From CAZBWP01 sp964630265 (GTDB taxonomy: Bacteria; Pseudomonadota; Alphaproteobacteria; Rhodospirillales; Defluviicoccaceae), in the NCBI GenBank assembly GCA_964630265.1, contig CAZVRW010000011.1, forward strand, positions 1 to 64,000: a DNA stretch of 64,000 nt, in the 5' to 3' direction. Made by a program: the position numbers and the translations under genes. Shown one piece after another: positions 25,728-33,339 of the stretch (the stretch's first letter is position 1; each line of letters starts with the position of its first letter). The notes under the pieces are model-generated. The model was not told the origin of the DNA. It worked only from the letters and a program-made list of their open reading frames with translations, and did not search any database.

Positions 25728-26864
25728 ATGATCTTCACCGAGGAACAGACCATGATCCGCGACATGGCGCGGACGTTCGCCGAGCAGGAGTTGGCGCCCC
25801 ATGCCGCCGAATGGAGCCGCGCATGCACCTTTCCGGCCGCGGCGATCCGGGAGATGGGGGCGCTCGGCCTGCTGGGCATGGTGGTGCCGCCCGAGTGGGA
25901 TGGCGTCGGCGCCGACCACGTCTCTTACGCCTTGGCGCTGGAGGAGATCGCCGCCGGTGACGGTGCCTGCTCGACGATCATGAGCGTCCACAACTCCGTC
26001 GCCTGCATGCCGATCCTCAAGTTCGGCACCGATGCGCAAAAGGAGCGGTTCCTGAGACCCATGGCCCGCGGCGAGTTGCTCGGTGCCTTCTGCCTCACCG
26101 AGCCGCAGGCGGGGTCGGACGCCGCCGATCTGCGGGCCCGCGCCGTCCGCGATGGCGACGCCTACGTGCTGAACGGCGTCAAGCAGTTCATCACCTCCGG
26201 CAAGAACGGCCACATCGCCATCGTCTTCGCGGTCACCGATCCGGCCGCCGGCAAGCACGGGATCAGTGCCTTCATCGTCCCCACCGACACGCCCGGCTAC
26301 GAGGTCGCGCGCATCGAGGAGAAGATGGGGCAGCACGCCTCCGACACGGCGCAGATCGTGTTCAACGACATGCGGCTCCCGGAGGACCTCCGGCTCGGGC
26401 GCGAGGGCGAAGGTTATCGCATCGCGCTCAGCAACCTGGAGGGCGGGCGCATCGGCATCGCCGCGCAGTCGGTCGGCATGGCCCGCGCCGCCTTCGATGT
26501 CGCCCGCGGCTACGCCCGCGACCGCGTCACCTTCGGCAAGGCCATCATCCAGCACCAGGCGGTCGCCTTCCGCCTTGCCGACATGGCGACGCAGATCGAC
26601 GCGGCGCGGCTGATGGTGCACCGCGCCGCAGTGCTGCGCGACGCCGGCCGGCCCTGCCTGAAGGAGGCGTCCATGGCCAAGCTGTTCGCCTCGGAGATGG
26701 CCGAGACGGTCTGCTCGGCGGCGATCCAGATCCTCGGCGGCTACGGCTATCTCAGTGACTTCCCGGTGGAGCGCATCTATCGGGACGTCCGCGTCGCGCA
26801 GATCTACGAAGGCACGTCTGACGTGCAGCGCATCGTCATCAGCCGCGCCGTCGCCGGCGAGTAG
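25728..26864 (+). CDS. Acyl-CoA dehydrogenase
   Basis: FAD-dependent dehydrogenase of 378 residues that forms the alpha-beta double bond of an acyl-CoA. Family signatures in order: FTEEQTMIRDMARTFA, AFCLTEPQAGSDAA (flavin and substrate contacts), FITSGKNG, QHQAVAFRLADMAT and ILGGYGYLSDFPVERIYRD. The catalytic base is expected at Glu361 in YEGTSDVQR. It lies 21 bp after the stress-protein gene, so import, CoA transfer and oxidation are probably coordinated. The sequence resembles the short/branched-chain clade, but the exact substrate is not readable. Confidence 0.93.
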   Translation: MIFTEEQTMIRDMARTFAEQELAPHAAEWSRACTFPAAAIREMGALGLLGMVVPPEWDGVGADHVSYALALEEIAAGDGACSTIMSVHNSVACMPILKFGTDAQKERFLRPMARGELLGAFCLTEPQAGSDAADLRARAVRDGDAYVLNGVKQFITSGKNGHIAIVFAVTDPAAGKHGISAFIVPTDTPGYEVARIEEKMGQHASDTAQIVFNDMRLPEDLRLGREGEGYRIALSNLEGGRIGIAAQSVGMARAAFDVARGYARDRVTFGKAIIQHQAVAFRLADMATQIDAARLMVHRAAVLRDAGRPCLKEASMAKLFASEMAETVCSAAIQILGGYGYLSDFPVERIYRDVRVAQIYEGTSDVQRIVISRAVAGE

Positions 26865-27009
26865 CGGCAGCGAAGCCTGAGGCGAGAGCGGGAGCCTCGG
26901 GGCCACAGCGTCGGATGAAATTCAAATGAAATCGGCTGCCGGCGGTTTGCACCGGCTCCGGTCCAACCCATAACTTGGCCATCGATGATTCGCCAAGTGG
27001 GAGACAGTC

Positions 27010-27834
27010 GTGCCCATATACGTTGATCGACATGACCTGCGCGGCATGACCGCGGCCGATGTCGCGGAAGCGCATCGCAAGGACCTCGAGTTGCAGGATG
27101 CGTACGGTGTCCGCTTTCTGACGTACTGGTTCGACGATAAGCGCGGCAGCGGTTTCTGCCTGATCGAGGCCCCTGACATCGAAACGGCGAAGCGCGTGCA
27201 TCACGAGGCCCACGGTGGTGAGATGATCGACGTGATCTCCGTCGATCTGTCGGCCGTCGAAGCGTTTCTCGGCCGCGTGAGCGATCCGGCACCGGCAGCC
27301 GGTGAAATAAGTCCGGCGGTCGACTCAGCGTTTCGGGCGGTGATGTTCACCGACATCGTCGACTCGACCGGGATGACCGCCCGGCTCGGGGACGTGCGGG
27401 CGGTGGAGATGGTGCGGGCGCACGACGCGATGGTCAGGCGAGCCATCAAAGTCCATGTCGGCCGCGAGGTGAAGCACACCGGAGACGGCATCATGGCCGC
27501 GTTCGACGATGCCGGCGCGGCGGTGACGGCGGCCTGCGACATCCAACAGAGCTTGGCCACCTTCAACCTGTCCAGTGCCGAGCCGCTCCACGTCCGCATC
27601 GGCATTCATGCCGGTGAGCCGGTCGAGGACAGCAACGACCTGTTCGGCGGGACCGTCCAGTTGGCGGCGCGCATCTGCCAGGATGCGGAGGCAGGGGCCA
27701 TCGTCATCTCGCACGCCGTCCGGCAAGGTCTCGCTGATGCGCGCGATCTCATCGAACTCGGCCCGCGCGCCTTCAAGGGCTTCCAGACTCCCGTCGACAC
27801 CTACGAGGTGGTTTGGCGAGCGTCGTCCGCATAG
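27010..27834 (+). CDS. DUF4242 domain fused to class III adenylate/guanylate cyclase
   Basis: A 274-residue cytoplasmic protein with two parts. Residues 1 to about 85 form a DUF4242 (SCO4226-like, nickel-binding) ferredoxin-like domain: PIYVDRHDLRGMT, DLELQDAYGVRFLTYWFDD, GFCLIEAPD. Residues about 105-270 are a class III cyclase catalytic domain with both metal-binding aspartates, in FTDIVDSTGMTARLGD and KHTGDGIMAAFDD, and a DLFGGTVQLAARIC dimer segment. The start is a GTG after GGGAGA. cAMP is the likeliest product, but the base-specificity residues were not resolved. It is monocistronic and ends in a strong hairpin. The small domain may sense metal or redox state. Confidence 0.85.
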   Translation: MPIYVDRHDLRGMTAADVAEAHRKDLELQDAYGVRFLTYWFDDKRGSGFCLIEAPDIETAKRVHHEAHGGEMIDVISVDLSAVEAFLGRVSDPAPAAGEISPAVDSAFRAVMFTDIVDSTGMTARLGDVRAVEMVRAHDAMVRRAIKVHVGREVKHTGDGIMAAFDDAGAAVTAACDIQQSLATFNLSSAEPLHVRIGIHAGEPVEDSNDLFGGTVQLAARICQDAEAGAIVISHAVRQGLADARDLIELGPRAFKGFQTPVDTYEVVWRASSA

Positions 27835-27898
27835 TCGGCGATCGGCGGCGGGCTTGGGTTCGCGGGGGAGACGGTGGGCTGACGGGGTGCGGTGTGAC

Positions 27899-27920
27899 GG
27901 GGGCCGGCGAGCCGGCCCCC
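27899..27920. terminator. Bidirectional terminator hairpin
   Basis: GGGGGCCGGC (27899-27908) and GCCGGCCCCC (27911-27920) form a perfect, very GC-rich 10-bp inverted repeat with a minimal GA centre, located between the convergent cyclase and phosphatase genes. There is no long T-run, but position and stability suit a shared transcription end. Confidence 0.7.
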
Positions 27921-27950
27921 GTCTATCCCGTTCGTCGGAACGCGTCGACC

Positions 27951-29483
27951 TTACGCGGCGCGCTTGCTGGTCCGCCGACGCCGGGCGGCGGCGAGCAGCG
28001 GCACCAAGCCGGTCGCCAGCACGGCGAGGCTGGTCGGCACCGGCACGGCGTTGGGCGACGCCAGCGCCGCGGCCATCACATTGAACACCGATGTGTTCTC
28101 GATGTAGCTGCCGTCGTTGAAGGCCAGGATCTCGGTCAGGCCAAAGTCCTCGCCGACCACGTAGTCGAAGAGCATTTCCGAGCCCGCACCCTTGGCGAAC
28201 ATCAGCGTGTTCTCGTTGGTGTGGGTGCCATAGTGCCACAAAACGCCGGGCAGTTCGCCCTGGCCGTTGTTCTGGATCGGCTGGAACGCGATGGTGTCGG
28301 ACTCGGGGCCCATCGGCATGCCGTTGCCGTGATCGGTGAGGACGAGCAGCAGCGTTTCATCCCAGCTGCTGTTCGCCTCCACCCAGTCGATGACGGTCTC
28401 GACAGAATTGTTGAAGTCGATGGACTCTTCGATTTGCCGCGCCGTGTTGTTGGCGTGGGCCGCCCAGTCGACGGCGCCGCCCTCCACGTGGAGGTACATG
28501 CCGTCCTCGTCCTGGCCGAGGATGTTGAGCGCCGCCTGGGTCATGGTGTTGAGCGTCGGCACCGTCGGGATGTAGGCGACGCCGCTCGGCAGTGAGGGGT
28601 CCGCGCCCATCTCGACGACGTCGTCGGGGCGGCTGTACTGCAGGGTGTTGGCCACCTCGGGCACGCCGAAGACCTTGCCGGTTGGCACGTTGTTGCCGGC
28701 GGCGATGTCGTCGAAGTCTTCCTTCTTCGTAATCAGCGTGTAGTCGGTTTCGCCGTTGACGACCCGGGTCCAGTCTTCTTCGGAGATGTATTGATAGTTA
28801 TTTTGCGCCTCGGCGCGCGGTTTGCCGCTGTTGTCGTACTCCGGATTCCCCGCGCCCATCCAGACGTCGAGGATCCCGTCATCCAGCATCTGTTGCGAGA
28901 TCTCGTGATAGTTGTTGCGGTTGATGTTCTGGGCGCCGCCCAGCGTCGCCGGCGTGGCGTGGCTGAACGGCACGCTGGAAATCGAACCGGTGGCGCGGCC
29001 CTTATCCTTGGCAGCATGCACGATGGTCGGCAGCGGGTTGCCGAAATCGTCGAAGTTGATGGCGTTGTTATAGGTCTTCTGGCCGGTCGCCAGCGCCGAG
29101 CCGGCGGCGGCGGAGTCGGTGTAGTCTTCCTTGATGTACTCGTAGCCGCCGAAGTGATTGTCGTTCCCCGTCGGCGTTGTGTCCCACGCCTTCGCCGGAT
29201 CGTAGCTGACCTGCGGAATGCCGCTGCCGGTCGGACTGTTCGACGTGTTCAGGGGATACGTGGTCATGCCCAGCTTCACCGGGAACGAGTAAAAGGGCTG
29301 CTGCTCCTTCTCGCCGTACTCCCAGTAGCTCATCATGTCCCAGCAGCCCCAGCTACAGCCGTCGCTTACCATGATGAAGACGTTCTTGGCGTGGTCGGCG
29401 GCGCTGGCGGGAGCCGTCATTGCCAGGGATGCGGCGGCCGCGGCGCCCAGGACCAGCGTCGAAGCGATGGTCGCGTATTTCAT
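27951..29483 (-). CDS. Exported alkaline phosphatase with C-terminal sorting-like tail
   Basis: PhoA-superfamily phosphomonoesterase of 510 residues. A signal peptide ends near ASAAD (residue 29). The metal and nucleophile sites are visible: Asp41 in IMVSDG; Ser124, the expected nucleophile, in TDSAAAGSALATG; GGAVDWAAHANN; LTDHGNG; and YGTHTNE. The last 33 residues (478-510) have the layout of a PEP-CTERM/VPxP sorting tail: a VPVPTS motif, a hydrophobic helix and RRRR. Such tails are usually cut by an exosortase, but none is in this window. TAGGAG precedes the chosen start. The upstream gap carries a Pho-box-like site, so phosphate control is plausible. Confidence 0.88.
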   Translation of the reverse strand: MKYATIASTLVLGAAAAASLAMTAPASAADHAKNVFIMVSDGCSWGCWDMMSYWEYGEKEQQPFYSFPVKLGMTTYPLNTSNSPTGSGIPQVSYDPAKAWDTTPTGNDNHFGGYEYIKEDYTDSAAAGSALATGQKTYNNAINFDDFGNPLPTIVHAAKDKGRATGSISSVPFSHATPATLGGAQNINRNNYHEISQQMLDDGILDVWMGAGNPEYDNSGKPRAEAQNNYQYISEEDWTRVVNGETDYTLITKKEDFDDIAAGNNVPTGKVFGVPEVANTLQYSRPDDVVEMGADPSLPSGVAYIPTVPTLNTMTQAALNILGQDEDGMYLHVEGGAVDWAAHANNTARQIEESIDFNNSVETVIDWVEANSSWDETLLLVLTDHGNGMPMGPESDTIAFQPIQNNGQGELPGVLWHYGTHTNENTLMFAKGAGSEMLFDYVVGEDFGLTEILAFNDGSYIENTSVFNVMAAALASPNAVPVPTSLAVLATGLVPLLAAARRRRTSKRAA

Positions 29484-29529
29484 GAAAGGCACTCCTACCC
29501 TCGTGTTGTTAAAGCAGAAAAAGACAGAC

Positions 29530-29570
29530 GGGTCAGACCAAATCGGTGTCTTGGTCCTCGAGTCTGACCC
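29530..29570. repeat. Inverted repeat in the phosphatase leader
   Basis: GGGTCAGAC (29530-29538) pairs perfectly with GTCTGACCC (29562-29570). Inside, GACCAA (29536-29541) can alternatively pair with TTGGTC (29551-29556). It lies 47 bp before the phosphatase ATG, so it could be an operator or two competing mRNA hairpins. Confidence 0.55.
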
Positions 29571-29650
29571 GGCGAGGACCACGGGTCGGAGTCCCCAGTT
29601 GCTTGGCGTCTCACTCCCCCTGATACTCGCGTCCTAGGTACACCTTTCGG

Positions 29651-29668
29651 GTTACAAATGAATGACAG
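29651..29668 (-). promoter_or_regulatory. Pho-box-like site upstream of the alkaline phosphatase
   Basis: On the minus strand the sequence reads CTGTCAT, four bases, then TTGTAAC, matching the PhoB-site layout of two CTGTCAT heptamers with a 4-bp spacer at 11 of 14 positions. It is 168 bp upstream of the phosphatase start and in the right orientation. A single degenerate match is suggestive, not proof. Confidence 0.45.
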
Positions 29669-29675
29669 GTTGAAT

Positions 29676-29695
29676 AAAAACTTGAGAAAGTTTTT
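29676..29695. repeat. AT-rich hairpin AAAAACTT / AAGTTTTT
   Basis: Perfect 8-bp inverted repeat with a GAGA loop, directly beside the Pho-box-like site. The stem is too AT-rich to be a typical terminator. It could be a protein-binding site or simply low-complexity DNA. Confidence 0.4.
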
Positions 29696-29889
29696 TGAAT
29701 TGGAGTGCCCGCTGTGACCATTGATTTTGAACTGAATTCTATTCTTCAACACCAGCTTCGATGAGGCTTGCTTGCATTTATGTATGGATCAAAACTTATT
29801 AGTGTACAAATAAAAAATGTGGAAATGGCCGAAGCTCTGTTGTCTCCCCCCCTGCCCCGGTCGTAGCAGCCGTTGGATCGATTTTCGCC

Positions 29890-29989
29890 TTGGAGGTTAA
29901 CCCACGCTTAATTTTTCGCCGGTAGATTTGGGGCCATCACGTTCCTCCTCCCTCGAAACTTGGGCCGGTTCACGTACCGGCTCTTTTTT
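29890..29989 (+). ncRNA. Candidate small RNA with CCTCCTCCC anti-Shine-Dalgarno motif
   Basis: A strong intrinsic terminator points rightward here although both flanking genes are on the minus strand, so it must end some plus-strand RNA. Ten bases before it lies CCTCCTCCC (29944-29952), the motif shared by alphaproteobacterial 'cuckoo'/alpha-r14-type small RNAs, which pair with ribosome-binding sites. The 5' end is unknown; TTGGAT, 17 bases, then GTTAAC just upstream is a possible weak promoter, so the left boundary given is arbitrary. On the minus strand the same bases form a good ribosome site for a 9-codon ORF (29908-29937), which is the competing reading. Confidence 0.4.
29962..29989 (+). 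terminator. Plus-strand intrinsic terminator
   Basis: GGGCCGGT (29962-29969) pairs with ACCGGCTC (29976-29983), an 8-bp stem including one G-T pair, with a 6-nt loop, followed at once by six T (29984-29989). No annotated plus-strand gene precedes it within 2 kb. Confidence 0.7.
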
Positions 29990-30116
29990 CGCGCGGATCG
30001 CGGACCAGCCTGGATGACGCCGGGACACCGACCCTCGGCAGCCGCTGGGATGGGGAAAATACAGAACAAAAGCGGCGCGAATCGCCACCGAATGGTTAAG
30101 GAACATTAACCGAACC

Positions 30117-30365
30117 CTAACCGCGCGACGTCGGGCCCTCGGAGTCGTCGGTCCGGCCGTCGTTTCCCGTGGCGTCCGTGGGCCGCTCCGCCGGCGCTTC
30201 TTCCGAGAGGTCGGCCCGCGGCGCCGCATCGTCGTCGAACAGGATGCGGTGGGCGGCGCCGTCGAGGTCGTCGAACTGCCCCGTCTTCATCGCCCAGAGG
30301 AAGGCCACGAGGCCGAGCAGGCCGAGAAACAGCGCGGCGGGGATGAGGTAAAGGAGCACCGTCAT
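30117..30365 (-). CDS. ccoS: cbb3-type cytochrome oxidase assembly protein CcoS
   Basis: Small membrane protein of 82 residues needed for cofactor insertion into cbb3 oxidase. It has one N-terminal helix (LLYLIPAALFLGLLGLVAFLW) followed by the family signature MKTGQFDDLDGAAHRILFDDD, here split as MKTGQFDDLDG and AAHRILFDDD. A polar tail of about 35 residues is longer than in many homologues. Its ATG overlaps the ccoI stop by 4 bp, completing the ccoGHIS order. Confidence 0.93.
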   Translation of the reverse strand: MTVLLYLIPAALFLGLLGLVAFLWAMKTGQFDDLDGAAHRILFDDDAAPRADLSEEAPAERPTDATGNDGRTDDSEGPTSRG

Positions 30366-32824
30366 TCGGTGCCGCCCCGATTGAGGCGCAGCGCGTTGCT
30401 GATCACCACCACCGACGACGCCGACATGGCGATGGCGGCGATCAACGGCGTGACGAAGCCGGCGACCGCCAGCGGAATGGTCAGCGCATTGTAGACGAAG
30501 GTCACCGCGAAGTTCTGGCGGACCAAGCGGCCGGCGCGGCGGGCAATGCCGAGGGTCTCCGCCACCGGCGCGAGGCGCGCCCCCTGGAACACCACGTCGG
30601 CGGCGGTCTGGCTCAGGTCGACCGCCGTCGACGGCGACATGGAGGCGTGCGCCGCGGCCAGCGCCGGCGCATCGTTCAGCCCGTCGCCGACCATCAGCAC
30701 GCGGTGCCCGGCCGCCGCCAGCGCCTCCAGCCGGCGCACCTTGGTCGCCGGATCAGCGCGCGCCTGCCAGGTGTCGATGCCGGTCGCCGCCGCCGCGGCG
30801 GCCACCGCCGGCGCCCGGTCGCCGGAGAGGATCGCCGTCGGGATGCCCTGGTCGGCGAGACGGTGCACCACCGCCGCCGCGTCGTCGCGCGGCCGATCGG
30901 CGAAGCGGAAGCGGACCGCCGGCCGGCCGGGGCGGGCGAACCACAGCTCCGGTCCGGCGGCGGCGTCACCGCGGTCGTCGTCGGCGACGCCGCAGAAGTC
31001 GCGGCTGCCCAGCCGTTCGACCCCGGCCGGCGTCGCCCGTTCCAGGCCGGCGCCCGGGACCTCGCGCACGGAAGCCGCGCTCTCCGCAGCGACGGCGATA
31101 CCCTGACGCTCGGCCTCCCGCATCAGTGCCCGGGCGAGCGGATGCCGGCTGGCGCCGGCGAGCGTCGCCGCTGCCGCGAGTGCCGCAGCGTCGTCGCCGT
31201 CCGTGGCGAGCAGCTCCGGCCGACCCTCGGTGAGCGTGCCGGTCTTATCGAACACCACCATGTCGATCTCGGCGAGGCGTTCCAGCGCGGTCGCCGACTT
31301 CAGCAGGATGCCCCGGCGCAACAGCCGGCCCGAGGCCACCACCTGCACCGTCGGCACCGCCAGCGCCAGCGCGCACGGGCAGGTGATGATCAACACGGCG
31401 ATGGCGTTGAGCAGCGCCGCCTGCCAGGCGATGCCGCCGATCGTCCACCAGCCGACGAAGGTGATGGCGGCGAGGCTGTGCACCACGGGCGCATACATCC
31501 GGGAGATCCGGTCGGCGATCGCCACGTGGCGACCGCGCGCCCCTTCCGCCGCTTCCATCAGCCGGGCGATTTCGGCGAGCAGAGTGTCGTCGCCCACCGC
31601 TGCCACCTCCAGCATCAGCGGGCCGCTTAGGTTGAGGGTGCCGGCGAACACGCGTGCTCCGGCCGCCACTGGCGTCGGCACCGTCTCGCCGTCGATCAGG
31701 CTGGTGTCCACGTCGCTGGTTCCCACCGTGACGCGACCGTCGACAGCGATGCGATCGCCGGCGGCGACGGCGACCCGCATGCCGGGCCGCACCGCCGTGG
31801 GCGGCAGCACGCGCCTCCGGCCGTCGGCCTCGATCACCGTCACGGCGACGCCGGCCAGGGCGAGCAGATGCGCCGCCGCCGACCGCGCCCGGCCACGCGC
31901 CCGCTGGTCGAGGAAGCGGCCGATCAGCAGAAAGAACAACAGCCCGACCGCCGAGTCGAAATAGGCGTGGGGACCGCCGCGCATGGTCTCGTGCAGCGAG
32001 ACGCCGGCGGCGAGCAGCACGGCAAGGGAGATCGGCACGTCCATGTTCAGCCGCCGCGCCTTGAGTGCCGTCGCCGCCGAACGGAAGAATGGTCGGCCGG
32101 CCCAGGCGATGGCCGGCAGCGCGATCAACGCGGAGATCCAGTGCAGCAGCGTCCGCGTTGCCGGTCCCATGCCCTCCACATGGCCGGCCCAGATGGCGAC
32201 CGAGAGCAGCATGACGTTGCCGGCGGCGAAGCCGGCGACCGCCATGGCGCGCAGCAGTTCGCGTTCGCGCTCCCGGCCGGCGCTGTCGGCGAGCGCCGGA
32301 TCGAAGGGAACGACGCGATAGCCGAGCGCGGCGATCGCCGCGATGATCGCGGTCGCGTCGGTCTCCTCCGCACGCCAGGACACGGCGAGGCGGCGCGTGG
32401 TCATGTTCACCCGCGCCGCGACGACACCGGGGGTCCGCGCCAGCACCGCCTCCACCAGCCAGACGCAGGCGGCGCAGTGCAGGCCCTCGATCAGCAGGCT
32501 GAGCGCGTGGACGCCTTCGCCCGCGTCGCGGACGTAGGCTCGCGGGTCGACGGCGGGAGCATCCTCGTCGGGTTTCGGCGGGCGGACGTCGGGAGACAGG
32601 ACGCGGCGCCGGTAGTAGCCGTCCAGGCCGAAGCCGTTGATGAGGTCGAAGGCGGCGGCGCAGCCGCTGCAACAGAACCGCGGGCCGCCGGCGGCGCCGG
32701 CCGGCACCGGCAGGCCGCAGTGCCGGCATCCGCCGGCTTCCTCCGACCGATCCCACGGGGTTTGGCTTTCGCCGATCGGCGCCTCGACGGTGGCGACGTC
32801 GATCGGCGGCGACGTCCGGGTCAC
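30362..32824 (-). CDS. ccoI: Copper-exporting P1B-type ATPase CcoI/FixI
   Basis: Membrane ATPase of 820 residues that supplies copper for the cbb3 active site. The N-terminus carries a Cys-rich metal-binding segment (CRHCGL, then CCSGCAAAF) and a heavy-metal-associated domain with LHCAACVWLVE. Eight helices include the CPCALALAVP copper-transport motif. The cytoplasmic domains show the phosphorylation site DKTGTLTEGRP, a nucleotide-domain His-Pro in GASRHPLA, and the hinge MVGDGLNDAPALAAA. I chose the GTG at 32824 because it overlaps the ccoH stop (GTGA) in the same coupled style as its neighbours; ATG 32896 would overlap ccoH by 76 bp. Confidence 0.93.
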   Translation of the reverse strand: MTRTSPPIDVATVEAPIGESQTPWDRSEEAGGCRHCGLPVPAGAAGGPRFCCSGCAAAFDLINGFGLDGYYRRRVLSPDVRPPKPDEDAPAVDPRAYVRDAGEGVHALSLLIEGLHCAACVWLVEAVLARTPGVVAARVNMTTRRLAVSWRAEETDATAIIAAIAALGYRVVPFDPALADSAGRERERELLRAMAVAGFAAGNVMLLSVAIWAGHVEGMGPATRTLLHWISALIALPAIAWAGRPFFRSAATALKARRLNMDVPISLAVLLAAGVSLHETMRGGPHAYFDSAVGLLFFLLIGRFLDQRARGRARSAAAHLLALAGVAVTVIEADGRRRVLPPTAVRPGMRVAVAAGDRIAVDGRVTVGTSDVDTSLIDGETVPTPVAAGARVFAGTLNLSGPLMLEVAAVGDDTLLAEIARLMEAAEGARGRHVAIADRISRMYAPVVHSLAAITFVGWWTIGGIAWQAALLNAIAVLIITCPCALALAVPTVQVVASGRLLRRGILLKSATALERLAEIDMVVFDKTGTLTEGRPELLATDGDDAAALAAAATLAGASRHPLARALMREAERQGIAVAAESAASVREVPGAGLERATPAGVERLGSRDFCGVADDDRGDAAAGPELWFARPGRPAVRFRFADRPRDDAAAVVHRLADQGIPTAILSGDRAPAVAAAAAATGIDTWQARADPATKVRRLEALAAAGHRVLMVGDGLNDAPALAAAHASMSPSTAVDLSQTAADVVFQGARLAPVAETLGIARRAGRLVRQNFAVTFVYNALTIPLAVAGFVTPLIAAIAMSASSVVVISNALRLNRGGTE

Positions 32825-33339
32825 CGCGGCAGGAAGATCCGACGGTGTTCGCGGAACTCCGCATCGCCCCGGCGGGCATGGATGCGGACGTCCCACTGCC
32901 CGGCGAGCGGCAGGGTCACCGTGGTCGCATACCGGCCCGCCCCCGCATGGGGAAGGTCGACCGCGGCATCGTGTCCCCGGTGCGTGGGGCGAACGAGGGC
33001 GGCGCGAACGGCGAGATCCTCCAGCGGCCGGTCACCCTTGTCGACGAAGGTGACGGCGAGTTCGGCGCGGTGCAGCGGCGCGACGGCGAGGTCGCCGTTG
33101 GGCTGCGGGCTGACGGCCAAATCCATGGACCAGCCGCGATCCGTCTGCGCGCGCTGGGCCGCGATCGCCGCGTCGTAAGCGAGGCCCTTCCGATAGTGAT
33201 CCTCGGTGGCGATGCCGGAGAAGCTGCCGACGGCGAAGACCACGAGGACGACGTTGACCAGGACCACGAGGCCCATGCCGCCGACGAAGATCCACGGATA
33301 CCACCAGCCGTCGGGCTTGTGACGCGCCATGACGGTCAT
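32821..33339 (-). CDS. ccoH: cbb3 oxidase assembly protein CcoH/FixH
   Basis: A 172-residue membrane-anchored protein of the FixH family. One N-terminal helix (GWWYPWIFVGGMGLVVLVNV) is followed by VVFAVGSFSGIATEDHYRKGLAYDAAIAAQ, the usual signature (here two adjoining halves), and a periplasmic immunoglobulin-like domain. It acts in late assembly of cbb3 oxidase with CcoI. The start overlaps the ccoG stop by 4 bp and the stop overlaps the ccoI GTG. Confidence 0.9.
   Translation of the reverse strand: MTVMARHKPDGWWYPWIFVGGMGLVVLVNVVLVVFAVGSFSGIATEDHYRKGLAYDAAIAAQRAQTDRGWSMDLAVSPQPNGDLAVAPLHRAELAVTFVDKGDRPLEDLAVRAALVRPTHRGHDAAVDLPHAGAGRYATTVTLPLAGQWDVRIHARRGDAEFREHRRIFLPR

Larger units (their letters stand above)
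29484..30116. other. 633-bp non-coding region upstream of the alkaline phosphatase
   Basis: Distinctly AT-rich between about 29640 and 29830, unlike its surroundings, and without a convincing protein gene. From left to right it holds a 9-bp inverted repeat near the phosphatase start, a Pho-box-like site, an AT-rich hairpin, a CCTCCTCCC motif, and a strong plus-strand intrinsic terminator. The part from 29990 to 30116 is the 3' flank of ccoS and shows nothing else. Confidence 0.8.
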
